Positions 9,421 through 20,114 of a DNA stretch of 64,000 nt are shown here, one piece after another. Each line of letters opens with the position of its first letter. Position 1 is the first letter of the stretch. This DNA comes from a virus. Made by a program: the position numbers and the translations under genes. The stretch spans positions 86,649-150,648 of IMG/VR virus record IMGVR_UViG_3300037189_012887. One strand, 5' to 3'. The notes under the pieces were generated by a model that was given only the letters and a program-made list of their open reading frames with translations, made no database searches and was not told the origin of the DNA.

Positions 9421-11484
9421 ATGGCAAATAGGCTGATAACAACCAACTACAGTATCAACAACGCTAAGTCTTTCTTGGACTCATTTAACTCTTCTGGGGA
9501 GTCATCTGTTTCAGGAGATAACAGATACTACTTCTTCGTTGGATACAGTAATAGGGTCGGCTCTACTCCACCCGTTCCAAACGACGATACGTATGATACT
9601 CTGTCCGATGCATATAGAAACATGTTGTTTGGAAAGAAGATTGCAAATACCGATGTCAGTCTCTGCATTCCTAGATACGACTACACAGCAAACTCGGTGT
9701 ATGCTCAGTATGATGATCGAGACCCACTGCTCTTTACTAAAGCCTTCTTTGTAAACAACGGCGGCAACATCTTCAAGTGTCTCTTCAACAACTCAAACAA
9801 TGCTTCAACAGTCCCTCCCGACGTAGCGCAGATCGACATCAATGATGAGATCTTTATCACCAGTGACGGATATGTATGGAAGTACATGTACTCTATTGAT
9901 TCGGGATCCAACACTAAATTCACGACTTCTCAGTATCTACCGGTAGTCCCAAACAGTTCGGTGATAGCTGTATCAGTTCCAGGCTCTATCGATGTCGTTT
10001 CTGTCGACAGCGGTGGTTCCGGATATAGTAACTACATCGCGAGTGGTACCTTTAAAGTTTTCAGCGACTACGTCGGCGGTACTATTCCGCTCAACTTGAC
10101 AGGAAGCCCGACCTACTACGGCATAACCGGCGGCGTAGCGACTCCTAACTTCTATGTCGGCTGCTATATCCACATCACTGGGAGCACGGCGAGCTCACCA
10201 TCGGTTGGACAGTATAGAAAGATCATAGCCTCTTCTACTACAGGAAGCACGGTATACGTCCAGCTTCAGAGCGCTTTCAATCCAGTTCCGGACAACACCT
10301 GCAGCTTTGAGATCTACCCTTCAGTAGACATCGTCGGAGATTCTACCGAGACGATCACTGCAGTCGCTATCGCCGTCATCAATGCATCGTCGAGCAACAC
10401 GATCAGTCGAGTCAAGATGCTCGAACGCGGCAAGGATTATAAGTATGCTACCGCGACTGTAAACGCTCCTATTATCGTCTCGCAGCAGCCTGGATTCTCA
10501 GCGGCCTCTGTCAGGCCGATTCTCCCTCCAAGAGGGGGTCATGGCGCCAACCCATACGAGGAGCTCGGAGCCAAGTACGTAGGAGTCAGCGTCACTCTAG
10601 CTAACTCTGAAGCTAACTCCATCATAGCCAACAACACGTACTCTCAGTACGGAATACTTAAAGACCCGCTGTTCGCGAACGTCTCGCTCAACGTCAACAA
10701 CAAGATCGGTACCTTTGCTCCTGCAGAGAACATCTATAAGTTCAAGCCTTACGCTCTTTCAGGAACAATCACTACACAGACAGGAAACTCGGTCATAGTG
10801 GGTTTCGGCACCAGCTTTAATAAGTCATATGCTGCGGGCGACTATATCTACATCACAAACAGCTCAAACACAATATATCAGTTCGCAAAAGTCTCAAGCG
10901 TTACGAACTCTGTATATCTCACCCTAAACACTGGAGCTACCTTTACTGACTCTCTAGGCATCTATGGTGAGTCAGACGTAGTCAGCACCGGCGTCGTCGT
11001 AAGTCAGGCCCTCAACAACATTGTCGTGACTAATACATATGGTACCTTTGCTACCAGCGATCAAGTCATCGGACTTACTACGGGAGCTGTAGCTACGGTC
11101 AACTCGGTGTCTAGAAGCAATCAGACTAAGGGTTTCCAGACCTTCGTCCAGATGTTCTCATATGACGGCACCCTTACTTCTGGAACGTTCATCGCTGACG
11201 AGCAAGTAGTACCCTCAGATAATCAGTATGCCAACGCTACGTTCCACTCCCTTGTAGACTATGGTACCTACAAGAGGATATACTTGACAGATCAGACCGG
11301 CGCTATCACTGCTGGTGGTGGATATTTACTTGGTCAGACCAGCGGCGCGAAGTTCACCATGTCTAATAAATACTATCCGGAGCTAGTGTATGGTTCTGGA
11401 CAAGTTCTATACATTGAGAACATAGATCCAATTACTCGAAAGAGTGATCAATCAGAGAATTTTAAGCTCATCCTCGAGTTTTAA
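9421..11484 (+). CDS. gp8: Baseplate wedge protein gp8
   Basis: A 687-residue protein whose ends match T4 gp8 (334 residues): an N-terminal RYYFFVGYSNRV...P.P.DT segment with an IPR-type motif (LCIPRYDY), ISSDGYVWKYMY-like text near residue 150, and a C-terminus SGQVLYIENIDPITR...ENFKLILEF. The T4 protein ends GEMIYMENRPPI...INILFTF. gp8 is a dimeric outer wedge protein. The extra length is an insertion of beta-rich repeats (~190-620). These resemble the repeats in the neighbouring gp7-like protein, which suggests shared decoration modules. Confidence 0.85.
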   Translation: MANRLITTNYSINNAKSFLDSFNSSGESSVSGDNRYYFFVGYSNRVGSTPPVPNDDTYDTLSDAYRNMLFGKKIANTDVSLCIPRYDYTANSVYAQYDDRDPLLFTKAFFVNNGGNIFKCLFNNSNNASTVPPDVAQIDINDEIFITSDGYVWKYMYSIDSGSNTKFTTSQYLPVVPNSSVIAVSVPGSIDVVSVDSGGSGYSNYIASGTFKVFSDYVGGTIPLNLTGSPTYYGITGGVATPNFYVGCYIHITGSTASSPSVGQYRKIIASSTTGSTVYVQLQSAFNPVPDNTCSFEIYPSVDIVGDSTETITAVAIAVINASSSNTISRVKMLERGKDYKYATATVNAPIIVSQQPGFSAASVRPILPPRGGHGANPYEELGAKYVGVSVTLANSEANSIIANNTYSQYGILKDPLFANVSLNVNNKIGTFAPAENIYKFKPYALSGTITTQTGNSVIVGFGTSFNKSYAAGDYIYITNSSNTIYQFAKVSSVTNSVYLTLNTGATFTDSLGIYGESDVVSTGVVVSQALNNIVVTNTYGTFATSDQVIGLTTGAVATVNSVSRSNQTKGFQTFVQMFSYDGTLTSGTFIADEQVVPSDNQYANATFHSLVDYGTYKRIYLTDQTGAITAGGGYLLGQTSGAKFTMSNKYYPELVYGSGQVLYIENIDPITRKSDQSENFKLILEF

Positions 11485-11496
11485 CAGGGATAGAAT

Positions 11497-14400
11497 ATGC
11501 CTATTACCACGAACCTCAGCGTCTCTCCATATTTTGATGACTTCGATCCGGCGAAAGAGTACTACAAGATCTTGTTTAAGCCCTCAGTGGCTGTCCAGAC
11601 TCGAGAGCTCAATCAGCTGCAGACGACTCTTCAGAACCAGATCGAGCGCTTTGGTAACAACATCTACAAGCGCGGCACGATCATCGACGGCTGTAACTTC
11701 GTATTCTACAGCAACTATCCCTATGCTAAGCTCGTCGACCAAGAGCTAGATGGAACTCCTACAAATCCAGCTAACTATCTAAACCACTTCGTTAAGAACA
11801 GCGCCAACCTTATGGCCTATGTTCTCAACTACACCGTAGGCTATGAGTCAACCAATCCAGACCTTAGCACCCTATATGTTCGATACATCAACAGCGGTAC
11901 TTCTGGAAACTCCTCGGCTTTCTCGGTAGGTGACACTCTTACCGTATACGAAAGCAACAACTCGATCGGCAAGACACAGATCGTCAACGGCGGAGGCAAC
12001 TTCAGCAACGCCGACAGTCTCGTCTTTGTCTCGTCTATCTTGGTAACTCCTACGTCGACAGCTGCGTTCACGGTCGGTGAGAAGATCACTCAGTCTACCA
12101 CCGCGAGCAGGGCGACGATCGTCTCGGTAGATACCTCTACGATTCAGGGCAGCGTCATCCTCGGTCTCAAGCCGTTCTCAAACAGCACGCAGAACGACTT
12201 AACAAACTTAGCGACGCCGGTATCTACTTGGCAGTTCTCAAACAACTTTGGCATCACTGGATCGAGCAGCGGCGCTACCGGCACGGTCTCCGACATCATC
12301 GGTTCCGGAGCAGCAGGCTATCTCACGACCGATACGCAGAACGGAACAGTACAGCAGCTGACTATAACCAGTGGCGGATCAAACTACTACTCGGCTCCTT
12401 ACCTGACCATTCGTCAGTCCTCAGCGTCTGCCGCAGGCAACTACTCTGCCCTGAACCTATCTGCGTTCAACTACATCGCACAGGTCAAGGTATCGAGCAA
12501 CATCGACGCCATCGGCAACGGCTACGCCTTCGGCGTCACCAGCGGCATCATCTACAAGAACGGCTACTTCTTAAACGTCGATCCGCAGACCGTAATCGTA
12601 ACCAAGTACAGCAACTCTCCGAATAACATCTCAATCGGCTTCACGGCCGTAGAGTCGATCGTAAACTACAACGTCGACCCTTCTCTGCTAGACAACGCAA
12701 CGGGCACCTTCAACGAGGTAGCTCCTGGCGCCGATCGTCTCAAGATCGTCCCTACCCTTCTAGTAGTAAACACAGACGTGGCTCAGGCAAACGCAGAGTT
12801 TCTAAGCATCGTTTCTTTCTCGGAAGGTTACCCTTACAAGCAGAACCAGCAGACTCAGTTCAACTCGATCTCTGACGAGATGGCTCGCAGGACTGCCGAG
12901 TCAGCTGGCAACTTTGCAACCAATAGGTTCCAGTCTACCTCTAGGTCGCCCCTCAACTCAAGCGTCGAAGCTAATACGTTCTCAGTCATCGTCGATCCAG
13001 GACAGGGATACATCTCAGGCTACAGGGTAGAGACCCTGAGCAACTATTCTGCCGACATTAAAAAAGGTATCGACTACGATTACTCATATGGGGCAGGAAT
13101 CACCGCTACATACGGTAACTACATCGACGTCATACAGCTCGGCGGCGTGTTCCAGTTCAGCACGGGCGATCAGGTAACTCTATACGATACCCCTGCTTAC
13201 TTCGCCAACAGCAGCTACTCTACGGGAACTATATCACCTGTAGGCAACCCGATCGGTACAGCTAACATTCGTCAGCTTATCCACATCTCCGGCGCTCAGG
13301 GAGACCCGCTAGCTAAGTACAGGATGTTCCTTTTCAACGTCAAGATGAATACTGGCATCTCTTTCTCGACAATAAAGAGCGTATACTATAACAACGTATC
13401 AGCCGGTTATAAGGGCATCGCCGACGTAGTGACCGTATCTATCAGCAGCCAAGCTGGTCAGACTCTTGCGAACAGCGCAGTCCTATCTTCTAACAGCAAG
13501 CTTATATTCCAGTCTGGATTCAAGTCACTTCGTGCCGCTAACAACATCACATATCTAGCAAGGTCTCTTTCGAACAGCTCATTAACTATCGGCAACAGCA
13601 GCTCGAGTGTCACGACCATCACTCTGACTAGCCCTGAAAAGTTCCCTTACCAGAACAACTATACCCTGTCGTATGATGATAAGAACGACATCACCATCGT
13701 ACCTCTCAATGCCGGTCTAACAGTCACTCCTTCGCTCGGCGGAACGGTATCGGCTAACAGCTCTAACTTGATCATGGTCGGTACGAGCACTACGTTCACC
13801 GCACAGAATGCAGACGGTCTAGCTACTGGAGACTACGTCTCAATCTCTGCCAACTCAACCGGCGGTGTCTCGATCAGAAAAGTCGTGTCTGTAAACAGCG
13901 ACACGTCTATCACCCTCGACGCTGCCCCTGCCTTCACCAACTCTTCAGCGGTGATCAGCAGGTACTATCCGCGGAACGTTCCTTTCCCTATCGCGAGCGC
14001 TAATGCGCGTGACAACTTCGTAATCAATACGAACTCGACTGCTACTAGCCTCAACATCTATCTAAATATGAACTTTACTGCGACTGGTAGCTCAAACGTC
14101 GTGATTACGTATCCTGTATTCAGGAACGGTGTTCAGCCTACGTCTAAGGTCACTAACCGCGACATCTTCGTTAAGCTGAGCCTCGCAAACAACGTAGCAG
14201 GTGTAGCGGGTCCTTGGTGTCTCGGCATCCCAGATATCTTTAGACTCAAGAAAGTCTACATGAGTGACAACTTCTCAGTGTCAGACTCTGACTCGGACGT
14301 CACTGATCAGTTCTATATCGATCATAACCAGAACACCGACTTCTACGATCATGGATTCTTGTATCTCAAGAGCAAGGCGTCTCTAGCTCTCTCGACCGCT

Positions 14401-16053
14401 AACTGGCTTCTAGTGCAGCTCGACGCGTTCACTGCGTCTGGTGCGTCACTCTACACTGTTTCTTCTTATGTAAATCCTGATCTAGCAACTAGGTTCACCA
14501 ACGACTCACTCCCTCTCTCGAGTCTAGTAAGCGGAAGCGCGCCGAACACACTCGAGATTCCTGAGATGTTCTCGGATACTGGCGGGTACTATGATCTGAT
14601 CGATACTATCGACTTCAGGCCTCGCGTAGTCAACACCGCGGTACTTACTACGATTCAGGCTAACTCGACGATTAACCCAGCCTATACCACTAACTTTGGA
14701 ACGACCAGCGATCCTACTAATGATAAGAAGTTTCCAGTGTCTGGAACTGGCGTCAACTTTGACGCGTCGTTCTTCATGGGAAGAGCCGACCTTGTCTTAG
14801 TAAATACCAATAACCAGATATCGATACTTGCAGGCAAGGCATCATCTGGTGCTACCTATAAAGTCCCATCTACACCGAAGAACAGCATGCCTATCAATGT
14901 CATGGTCGTGCCTCCGTATCCTGGACTTCCATTCCAGAGGTCTCAGCAGATTGCAGACATCTTGTCGACGGGCGTAGCTAGCGAGAAGTTTAGTTTCCAG
15001 AGAAATAACAAGCATACCATCACTACCAAGTACAGCGACTCTGTTATCCAAAGCTATCAGCCGGCTGGATATACGATGGCTAACATCGGAACGCTTGAGA
15101 GGAGGATCTCTGCTCTCGAGTACTACGTCGCGTTGTCTTCTCTTGAAGGAAGCATTAAAGATCTAACGATTCCAAGCTCTGTATCTTTTGGAATCAATAG
15201 GTTCAAGTTCGGCTTCTTTGTCGACGACTTCTCTACTACAAAGTACTCTGATCTAAAGAACCCAGAGTTCTATGCAGCCGTATCCAACAGCTTCGTGACG
15301 CCTCCGGTAGACACTCACATCGTTAAGTGGAAGCCTACCTGGCCAGTCGCTTATACGGAATACAGTCTCGTAAGTCAGTCACTCGCTACCGTGACAAACG
15401 TCGTCTCAAATGTTCAGCCTATCATCTACAACGGGATAGTTACTCTACTTGATCCTGACTATCTTGAAGTAAACACGTACTCTAAGCTACACAAGATGGT
15501 CCAACAGATCTGGCAGGGTAATCGCGTCCACGTCAAGATTAAGGGTCTAAAGCCTTCTACTGTACATTCTATTAAGTTAGATGACAAAGATGTGGCAAAT
15601 AATATAATCGTGGTCAACTCAGGTTTCTACCCTAATACATACAGGTGTGGCGTGCTCGGTGGAACTTTCCTGACAGACACTAAGGGGCAGATTGAGTTCT
15701 ACATGAACATAAAGCTTGATGAGACAGTACTCCTAGCAGACAGCGTTCTAGTGATGCACATGAAGGGAGCTACAGTAGATCCTGGTAACAAGCTGTTCAA
15801 AGTATTCAACACAGACAATACGTCACTCGCATCGTTCTTCTTGAAGCCTAAAAGAGCAGTTGCCCAGCCTGCTGATAGTGACGACAGAGATCGAGGAGGG
15901 GACCGCGACAATCGCGGACCAGAAGTATCTTCTGAACCTAGTTCTGAAAAATCTGAATCTAGCTCTGATAGCTCAAGCGGCTCAAAAAGTACAGGTACGA
16001 AAGAAGCTGGTGGAAACTACGGAGCTACTTCTGATGGTAATGCTTTCGCTTAA
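11497..16053 (+). CDS. Large DUF4815-family baseplate/tail protein
   Basis: A 1518-residue protein. Its N-terminus (SPYFDDFDPAKEYYKILFKP, AVQTRELNQLQTTLQNQIE) is the hallmark of the DUF4815 family found downstream of gp8 in many non-enteric T4-like phages. The middle is a long beta-rich tract. The C-terminal ~60 residues are acidic and Ser-rich (DSDDRDRGGDRD...SSEKSESSSDSS) and probably disordered. It takes the place of T4 gp9-gp12, so a role in linking fibres to the baseplate is likely, but the biochemical function is not known. ATG follows a weak purine-rich SD. Confidence 0.75.
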   Translation: MPITTNLSVSPYFDDFDPAKEYYKILFKPSVAVQTRELNQLQTTLQNQIERFGNNIYKRGTIIDGCNFVFYSNYPYAKLVDQELDGTPTNPANYLNHFVKNSANLMAYVLNYTVGYESTNPDLSTLYVRYINSGTSGNSSAFSVGDTLTVYESNNSIGKTQIVNGGGNFSNADSLVFVSSILVTPTSTAAFTVGEKITQSTTASRATIVSVDTSTIQGSVILGLKPFSNSTQNDLTNLATPVSTWQFSNNFGITGSSSGATGTVSDIIGSGAAGYLTTDTQNGTVQQLTITSGGSNYYSAPYLTIRQSSASAAGNYSALNLSAFNYIAQVKVSSNIDAIGNGYAFGVTSGIIYKNGYFLNVDPQTVIVTKYSNSPNNISIGFTAVESIVNYNVDPSLLDNATGTFNEVAPGADRLKIVPTLLVVNTDVAQANAEFLSIVSFSEGYPYKQNQQTQFNSISDEMARRTAESAGNFATNRFQSTSRSPLNSSVEANTFSVIVDPGQGYISGYRVETLSNYSADIKKGIDYDYSYGAGITATYGNYIDVIQLGGVFQFSTGDQVTLYDTPAYFANSSYSTGTISPVGNPIGTANIRQLIHISGAQGDPLAKYRMFLFNVKMNTGISFSTIKSVYYNNVSAGYKGIADVVTVSISSQAGQTLANSAVLSSNSKLIFQSGFKSLRAANNITYLARSLSNSSLTIGNSSSSVTTITLTSPEKFPYQNNYTLSYDDKNDITIVPLNAGLTVTPSLGGTVSANSSNLIMVGTSTTFTAQNADGLATGDYVSISANSTGGVSIRKVVSVNSDTSITLDAAPAFTNSSAVISRYYPRNVPFPIASANARDNFVINTNSTATSLNIYLNMNFTATGSSNVVITYPVFRNGVQPTSKVTNRDIFVKLSLANNVAGVAGPWCLGIPDIFRLKKVYMSDNFSVSDSDSDVTDQFYIDHNQNTDFYDHGFLYLKSKASLALSTANWLLVQLDAFTASGASLYTVSSYVNPDLATRFTNDSLPLSSLVSGSAPNTLEIPEMFSDTGGYYDLIDTIDFRPRVVNTAVLTTIQANSTINPAYTTNFGTTSDPTNDKKFPVSGTGVNFDASFFMGRADLVLVNTNNQISILAGKASSGATYKVPSTPKNSMPINVMVVPPYPGLPFQRSQQIADILSTGVASEKFSFQRNNKHTITTKYSDSVIQSYQPAGYTMANIGTLERRISALEYYVALSSLEGSIKDLTIPSSVSFGINRFKFGFFVDDFSTTKYSDLKNPEFYAAVSNSFVTPPVDTHIVKWKPTWPVAYTEYSLVSQSLATVTNVVSNVQPIIYNGIVTLLDPDYLEVNTYSKLHKMVQQIWQGNRVHVKIKGLKPSTVHSIKLDDKDVANNIIVVNSGFYPNTYRCGVLGGTFLTDTKGQIEFYMNIKLDETVLLADSVLVMHMKGATVDPGNKLFKVFNTDNTSLASFFLKPKRAVAQPADSDDRDRGGDRDNRGPEVSSEPSSEKSESSSDSSSGSKSTGTKEAGGNYGATSDGNAFA

Positions 16054-16059
16054 TGTGTG

Positions 16060-16067
16060 AATAAATA
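16060..16067 (+). promoter_or_regulatory. Candidate late promoter AATAAATA
   Basis: An ATAAATA core lies in the 45-base gap after the DUF4815 gene, 32 bases before the next ATG, with the SD AAAAGG between. It fits the late -10 pattern seen elsewhere in the window. Confidence 0.5.
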
Positions 16068-16098
16068 TACTAAGAATTAAAATTAAAAGGAATCGTTG

Positions 16099-19000
16099 AT
16101 GCTGTTCAATCTGGCTCAGACTTTCTACGTTGATGGTGACGCTGTCGCAAAGTCCGATAACATTGTTCTGACAAGTATAAATCTCTACTTCAAGAGCGTA
16201 CCTAAGGCTACTAACAACAAGTCAGGAATCAACAACCCTGGCGTTACCGTTACCATCTCCAAGGTGCTGCCTGATGGGTCGCCAAACATTAATGGTCTCG
16301 TAGATAGAGCCGTATCGAGACTCGAGTACAGCGATATAGCTGCGTCGACTGATGCTTCTACGGGTACTAAATTCTATTTCTCAAGCTACCCTATCATCCT
16401 CCAGACTAATCAGACCTATGCCATCCTTGTAAAGTACGACGGTGACGAGGACTTCGTGCTCTGGTCGGCTCGTGAGAACGACATCATCGTCGGAACTAAC
16501 CAGACAGCAGCTGGCGCATTTGCAAAGAACGTCGTAGCTTACTATGAGCTAGCAGAAGCCCTTATAAGCTCTGCTCCTCCAAGTTCTTCTAACAGCGGCT
16601 CAATAGGCTACTCGAGCGGTACTCAATCGTACTGGAAGTCACTTAAGAACATGGACTTAAAGTTCACTGTCTTCTGTGCTAGGTTTAATGTCTCTTCTGT
16701 GGTTTCAAACGCTGCTATCTCTGGATACAGCGCTGTCTACAACAACGTCAAGAATCGTCAAGAGTTTATCACCTTCGATAAGCTTAACTCATATGCCATA
16801 TACGGTGGACGCTACAGCAAGCGCGGCGGCTCTTCATCGATCCTTCATACTATCGGCTGGGACGACTATTCAAACAAGGGTGAGCTCGTATATCAAGTCA
16901 CTCCTATGCTCAACGGAACCCTTACCGTAAACTCGAGCTCCACTACCATCAGATCAAATGATACCAGTAAGATCAACTTTACCAATGTGTATAAGCAGAA
17001 CGGTACAGACGACATGTACATCGTTCTCATCTCTAACAACTACATGGACACCGATACCAGAAACTTCCTAGCTCGTCCAAAGATCAAGTACCCTACCGGC
17101 TCGAACCAGTATGATCCGTTCAGAAGCGATACCGACGTCAGAAAGATCGTGTCTATCGTAAACGCGTCGGCAATCATAGTCGATAACAACCCGACTTTCA
17201 GTGATACTACGGCGAGGATGTCGATCTCTCCTGTCGGTGTCTTGTCTCTAATGGATAATAGAAATCATCTTCTTCCTGACTCTGATGGTGACTACGATGA
17301 TACCGACGTTTTCAGGACAAAGAATCAGAACATAGTTCATCTTGATAACTCAAATGCAAACTCGGTAGTTAGATTCGTCAATAACGCCATCGAGTACATT
17401 GCTCTCAACCTGCCACAGGTAAGCTACAACGGGATATTCTCGATCTCAAACAGCTCGATAACTACTCCGATGTACGGAATCACCGTAGGCACTCAAGCCT
17501 CGGTCAATGCGATCGTCTCCGTTGGTGAGAAGCAGACTATTCAGTCGTCTACCGATGCTATCAACTGGACTACAAAGTTCTCGAACTCTTCATCTAATGC
17601 CGCTCTATACTCCGTCATCAGTGGAAACAACATTTTCGTCGCTGTTGGAAACAACTCGCTGGCGCTGTATTCGAACGCTTCTCTAAGCACTTGGTACAAG
17701 TCGGTGACTCCTCAGATCGACGGACAGTATGCTCTCAGAGGCGTAGCATACGGCGGTGGTACGTTTGTCGCGGTCGGCAGGTATAAGTCTGACAAGACCG
17801 GAGCATACATCCTCGTATCTAACAGCACACTTATCACAAACAGCACTGCTGGGTGGACGCAGAAGACTTTCTCCGGTTCAACTTCGAGCGGCGCTCTCAG
17901 GTCCGTGACTTATGGAGCGGCCGGAACGTTCGTTGCCGTCGGTGATAATACGTTCGCCATCTCTACCGACTACGGAGCTACGTGGAGTGCAGTATCGCAG
18001 AACAGTGTAGGCAAGGGCCAGTACTTCGATGTCACATACGGCAACAGCGTCTATGTCGCAGTCGGAAGCTCTGGCGTCCAGACATCTACTGACGGACTGA
18101 ACTGGGTCTACAGACCAATCGACAGCTCCCATGTCGGTCAGTATATCTTCAGCGTATCCTACGGCAATGGAAACTTTGTAGCTGTCGGAGGCAGGGGATC
18201 TAAGAGAGACCACTACATCGCGGTATCTTCGGACAACGGTACGACCTGGACATACAGAGACGCCCCTAAGACTCTCAAGAGATACCTCGACCGTCAGGGC
18301 TCTTTCCGTCAGATCGGATACGGTGTCATCAACTCAACGTTTGACGTCTTCGCTGCCACGTCGATGCCGCGCGATCGCAGGATCGGCGATAGGTTCAACT
18401 ACGGCTACGGTCAGTTCATATACGCTACTTCCGCCACAGTCGCCAGCATGGCTCCGGGTGCCAACGTCGAGAGCTCTACCGGAACTGGCTACTCATCTTC
18501 TGACTACATCGAGATCTCTACTGCAAATACTCAGTATCCAAGCTATGGAAATACTCGATGCTATGCCTATGCTAACATCGCCGTAAACGGCTCGGGCGGC
18601 ATCACCTCGGTCACTATTTCAAATACGGGTTATGGTTTTCCAGGAGTCAACACCCTTAACAATATCAAGTATAGGATCTTAAACTCGGGTGGTTCCCTCT
18701 CTTCTGGTTCAGGCGCCAACTTGAGCTTCTTTGTCGGCTCGACTGTTAGGACTGAGCACAGCGGTCTCGTATTCAGTAACACTACAGTAATCGACATTCC
18801 GATCAGCAAGGTAGTCCCTGCTATTCGCTTAACTAGGTCTATCCACGATAGAAGCTACGATCTCAAGATGGTCTTGAACTGGACTAGGGATGCTTTGACC
18901 GGAAAGTCAAGACTAGCCAGCTCAATAAATGCCGTCCCGCTTGCGATTTATTCAAATACTCATCTTGAATCAAACAGCGTCTATGTGATGATGTCTCGCT

Positions 19001-19896
19001 CAAACGAGGTCCTTGGTTCAAGTTCTAACAGCGTATTGGTAGTAAACGCCGTCTCGAACAGCGACTTCAGCTATCCATACCCCGTCTTTACGGACGTGTT
19101 CAACGAGACCTATGTCATCAACAACGACTACAGCAACGAGAATACTCGTCACGGAAACGCTCTAGCAAAGCATATCTCTACCAAGATCAACTTTGCTCAG
19201 GGTAAGATGGCCGAGGACATCGTAGTATACATCGACGCGTACAGGCCTGTCGGTACCGACATTCAAGTATTTGCTAAGATCTACAACAGCGCAGACTTTG
19301 ACTCGTTTGACGACAAAGACTGGACGAGACTTACATACACCAACGCCGCTATGTCCTCGGTCTATTCTGGACAGGGTAACTACTCGGATGTCAAGGAATA
19401 TACGTATGGGTTCCAAGCGCAGCCGAACACAGTATTCACTTCGACTGGAACGGTTCAGACGACTCTCAGCAACTCGACGATTACTGGCTCCGGAACTACT
19501 TTCTCACTCGACTATAAGCCAGGCGACCTGATCAAGATCCAGAGTCCACTGTTCTCTAACAACTACCAGATCTCGGTAGTCAACAGCGTCGCGAACGACA
19601 CCTCACTTATCTTGACTGACGTCGTCGCAAACAACAACTTAGTCGGAAGCGGTTTCAACATCGCCCTTCTCGGCCGTGCCCCGATCATTCAGTCTTCGGG
19701 TGCGATCATCTCGAGCGGATATCCATATCAGGCATTCAACAACATCACGAACGGAAACGTCATCAGGTACTACAACTCATCTATGGTACCGTTTGATACC
19801 TACGATACTTTCCAGATCAAGATGGTCCTGCTATCTAACAGCGTCGCAGTAGCTCCTATGGTAAACAACATCAGGGCGATCGGTGTGTCTGCATGA
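16099..19896 (+). CDS. Large tail/fibre structural protein with BNR-like propeller repeats
   Basis: A 1265-residue protein. ATG 16099 is chosen over an in-frame TTG one codon upstream because it is better spaced from AAAAGG. The opening (LFNLAQTFYVDGDAV) and the following beta-rich region are shared with tail proteins next to DUF4815 genes in related phages. Residues ~470-690 contain at least five repeats of the form SVTYGNGxFVAVG followed by STDGxxW. This is a BNR/Asp-box-like beta-propeller pattern of the kind used in carbohydrate-binding or sialidase-like proteins. Catalysis cannot be inferred from repeats alone. It is probably part of the fibre network. Its stop overlaps the next start by four bases. 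Confidence 0.7.
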   Translation: MLFNLAQTFYVDGDAVAKSDNIVLTSINLYFKSVPKATNNKSGINNPGVTVTISKVLPDGSPNINGLVDRAVSRLEYSDIAASTDASTGTKFYFSSYPIILQTNQTYAILVKYDGDEDFVLWSARENDIIVGTNQTAAGAFAKNVVAYYELAEALISSAPPSSSNSGSIGYSSGTQSYWKSLKNMDLKFTVFCARFNVSSVVSNAAISGYSAVYNNVKNRQEFITFDKLNSYAIYGGRYSKRGGSSSILHTIGWDDYSNKGELVYQVTPMLNGTLTVNSSSTTIRSNDTSKINFTNVYKQNGTDDMYIVLISNNYMDTDTRNFLARPKIKYPTGSNQYDPFRSDTDVRKIVSIVNASAIIVDNNPTFSDTTARMSISPVGVLSLMDNRNHLLPDSDGDYDDTDVFRTKNQNIVHLDNSNANSVVRFVNNAIEYIALNLPQVSYNGIFSISNSSITTPMYGITVGTQASVNAIVSVGEKQTIQSSTDAINWTTKFSNSSSNAALYSVISGNNIFVAVGNNSLALYSNASLSTWYKSVTPQIDGQYALRGVAYGGGTFVAVGRYKSDKTGAYILVSNSTLITNSTAGWTQKTFSGSTSSGALRSVTYGAAGTFVAVGDNTFAISTDYGATWSAVSQNSVGKGQYFDVTYGNSVYVAVGSSGVQTSTDGLNWVYRPIDSSHVGQYIFSVSYGNGNFVAVGGRGSKRDHYIAVSSDNGTTWTYRDAPKTLKRYLDRQGSFRQIGYGVINSTFDVFAATSMPRDRRIGDRFNYGYGQFIYATSATVASMAPGANVESSTGTGYSSSDYIEISTANTQYPSYGNTRCYAYANIAVNGSGGITSVTISNTGYGFPGVNTLNNIKYRILNSGGSLSSGSGANLSFFVGSTVRTEHSGLVFSNTTVIDIPISKVVPAIRLTRSIHDRSYDLKMVLNWTRDALTGKSRLASSINAVPLAIYSNTHLESNSVYVMMSRSNEVLGSSSNSVLVVNAVSNSDFSYPYPVFTDVFNETYVINNDYSNENTRHGNALAKHISTKINFAQGKMAEDIVVYIDAYRPVGTDIQVFAKIYNSADFDSFDDKDWTRLTYTNAAMSSVYSGQGNYSDVKEYTYGFQAQPNTVFTSTGTVQTTLSNSTITGSGTTFSLDYKPGDLIKIQSPLFSNNYQISVVNSVANDTSLILTDVVANNNLVGSGFNIALLGRAPIIQSSGAIISSGYPYQAFNNITNGNVIRYYNSSMVPFDTYDTFQIKMVLLSNSVAVAPMVNNIRAIGVSA

Positions 19897-20114
19897 TTGA
19901 TCTAGAAAAGACAAACGCTGCTGGACTGATGCGAGACAAGTCTACAGGCGCAATTATAAATACGAATGAGTCAGAGTATCTCACGTATAGAGAACAGGTC
20001 GCTAGGGCTAAAGAGGTAAACTCTCTTAAGAACCAAGTCGACGATATAAGAGGCGAAGTAAGTGAGATCAAAGACATGCTCAAGTCAATCCTGCAGGCGG
20101 TAAAGAATGGCTAA
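19893..20114 (+). CDS. Small coiled-coil protein (73 aa)
   Basis: A 73-residue acidic protein with an N-terminal GAIINTNESEYLTYREQ segment followed by a heptad-like helix (LKNQVDDIRGEVSEIKDMLKS). Short proteins of this type sit beside baseplate or fibre genes in marine T4-like phages; the function is not known to me. It starts in an ATGA overlap with the upstream stop and itself overlaps the next gene by 8 bases. A perfect TATAAATA lies inside it at 19955. Confidence 0.7.
   Translation: MIDLEKTNAAGLMRDKSTGAIINTNESEYLTYREQVARAKEVNSLKNQVDDIRGEVSEIKDMLKSILQAVKNG
19955..19962 (+). promoter_or_regulatory. Possible internal late promoter TATAAATA
   Basis: A perfect match to the T4 late -10 element inside the small coiled-coil gene, about 145 bases before the next ORF. 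It could add late transcripts for the fibre genes 20107-21273. Because it lies in coding sequence, chance occurrence cannot be excluded. Confidence 0.35.

Noticed and set aside
9178-11375. ATAAATA strings inside the gp7- and gp8-like genes (for example near 9180 and 11366), and others near 36590, 41377, 60620 and 60705
   Set aside because: They encode DKY/NKY-type residues, lack a nearby downstream start and occur often enough to be chance.
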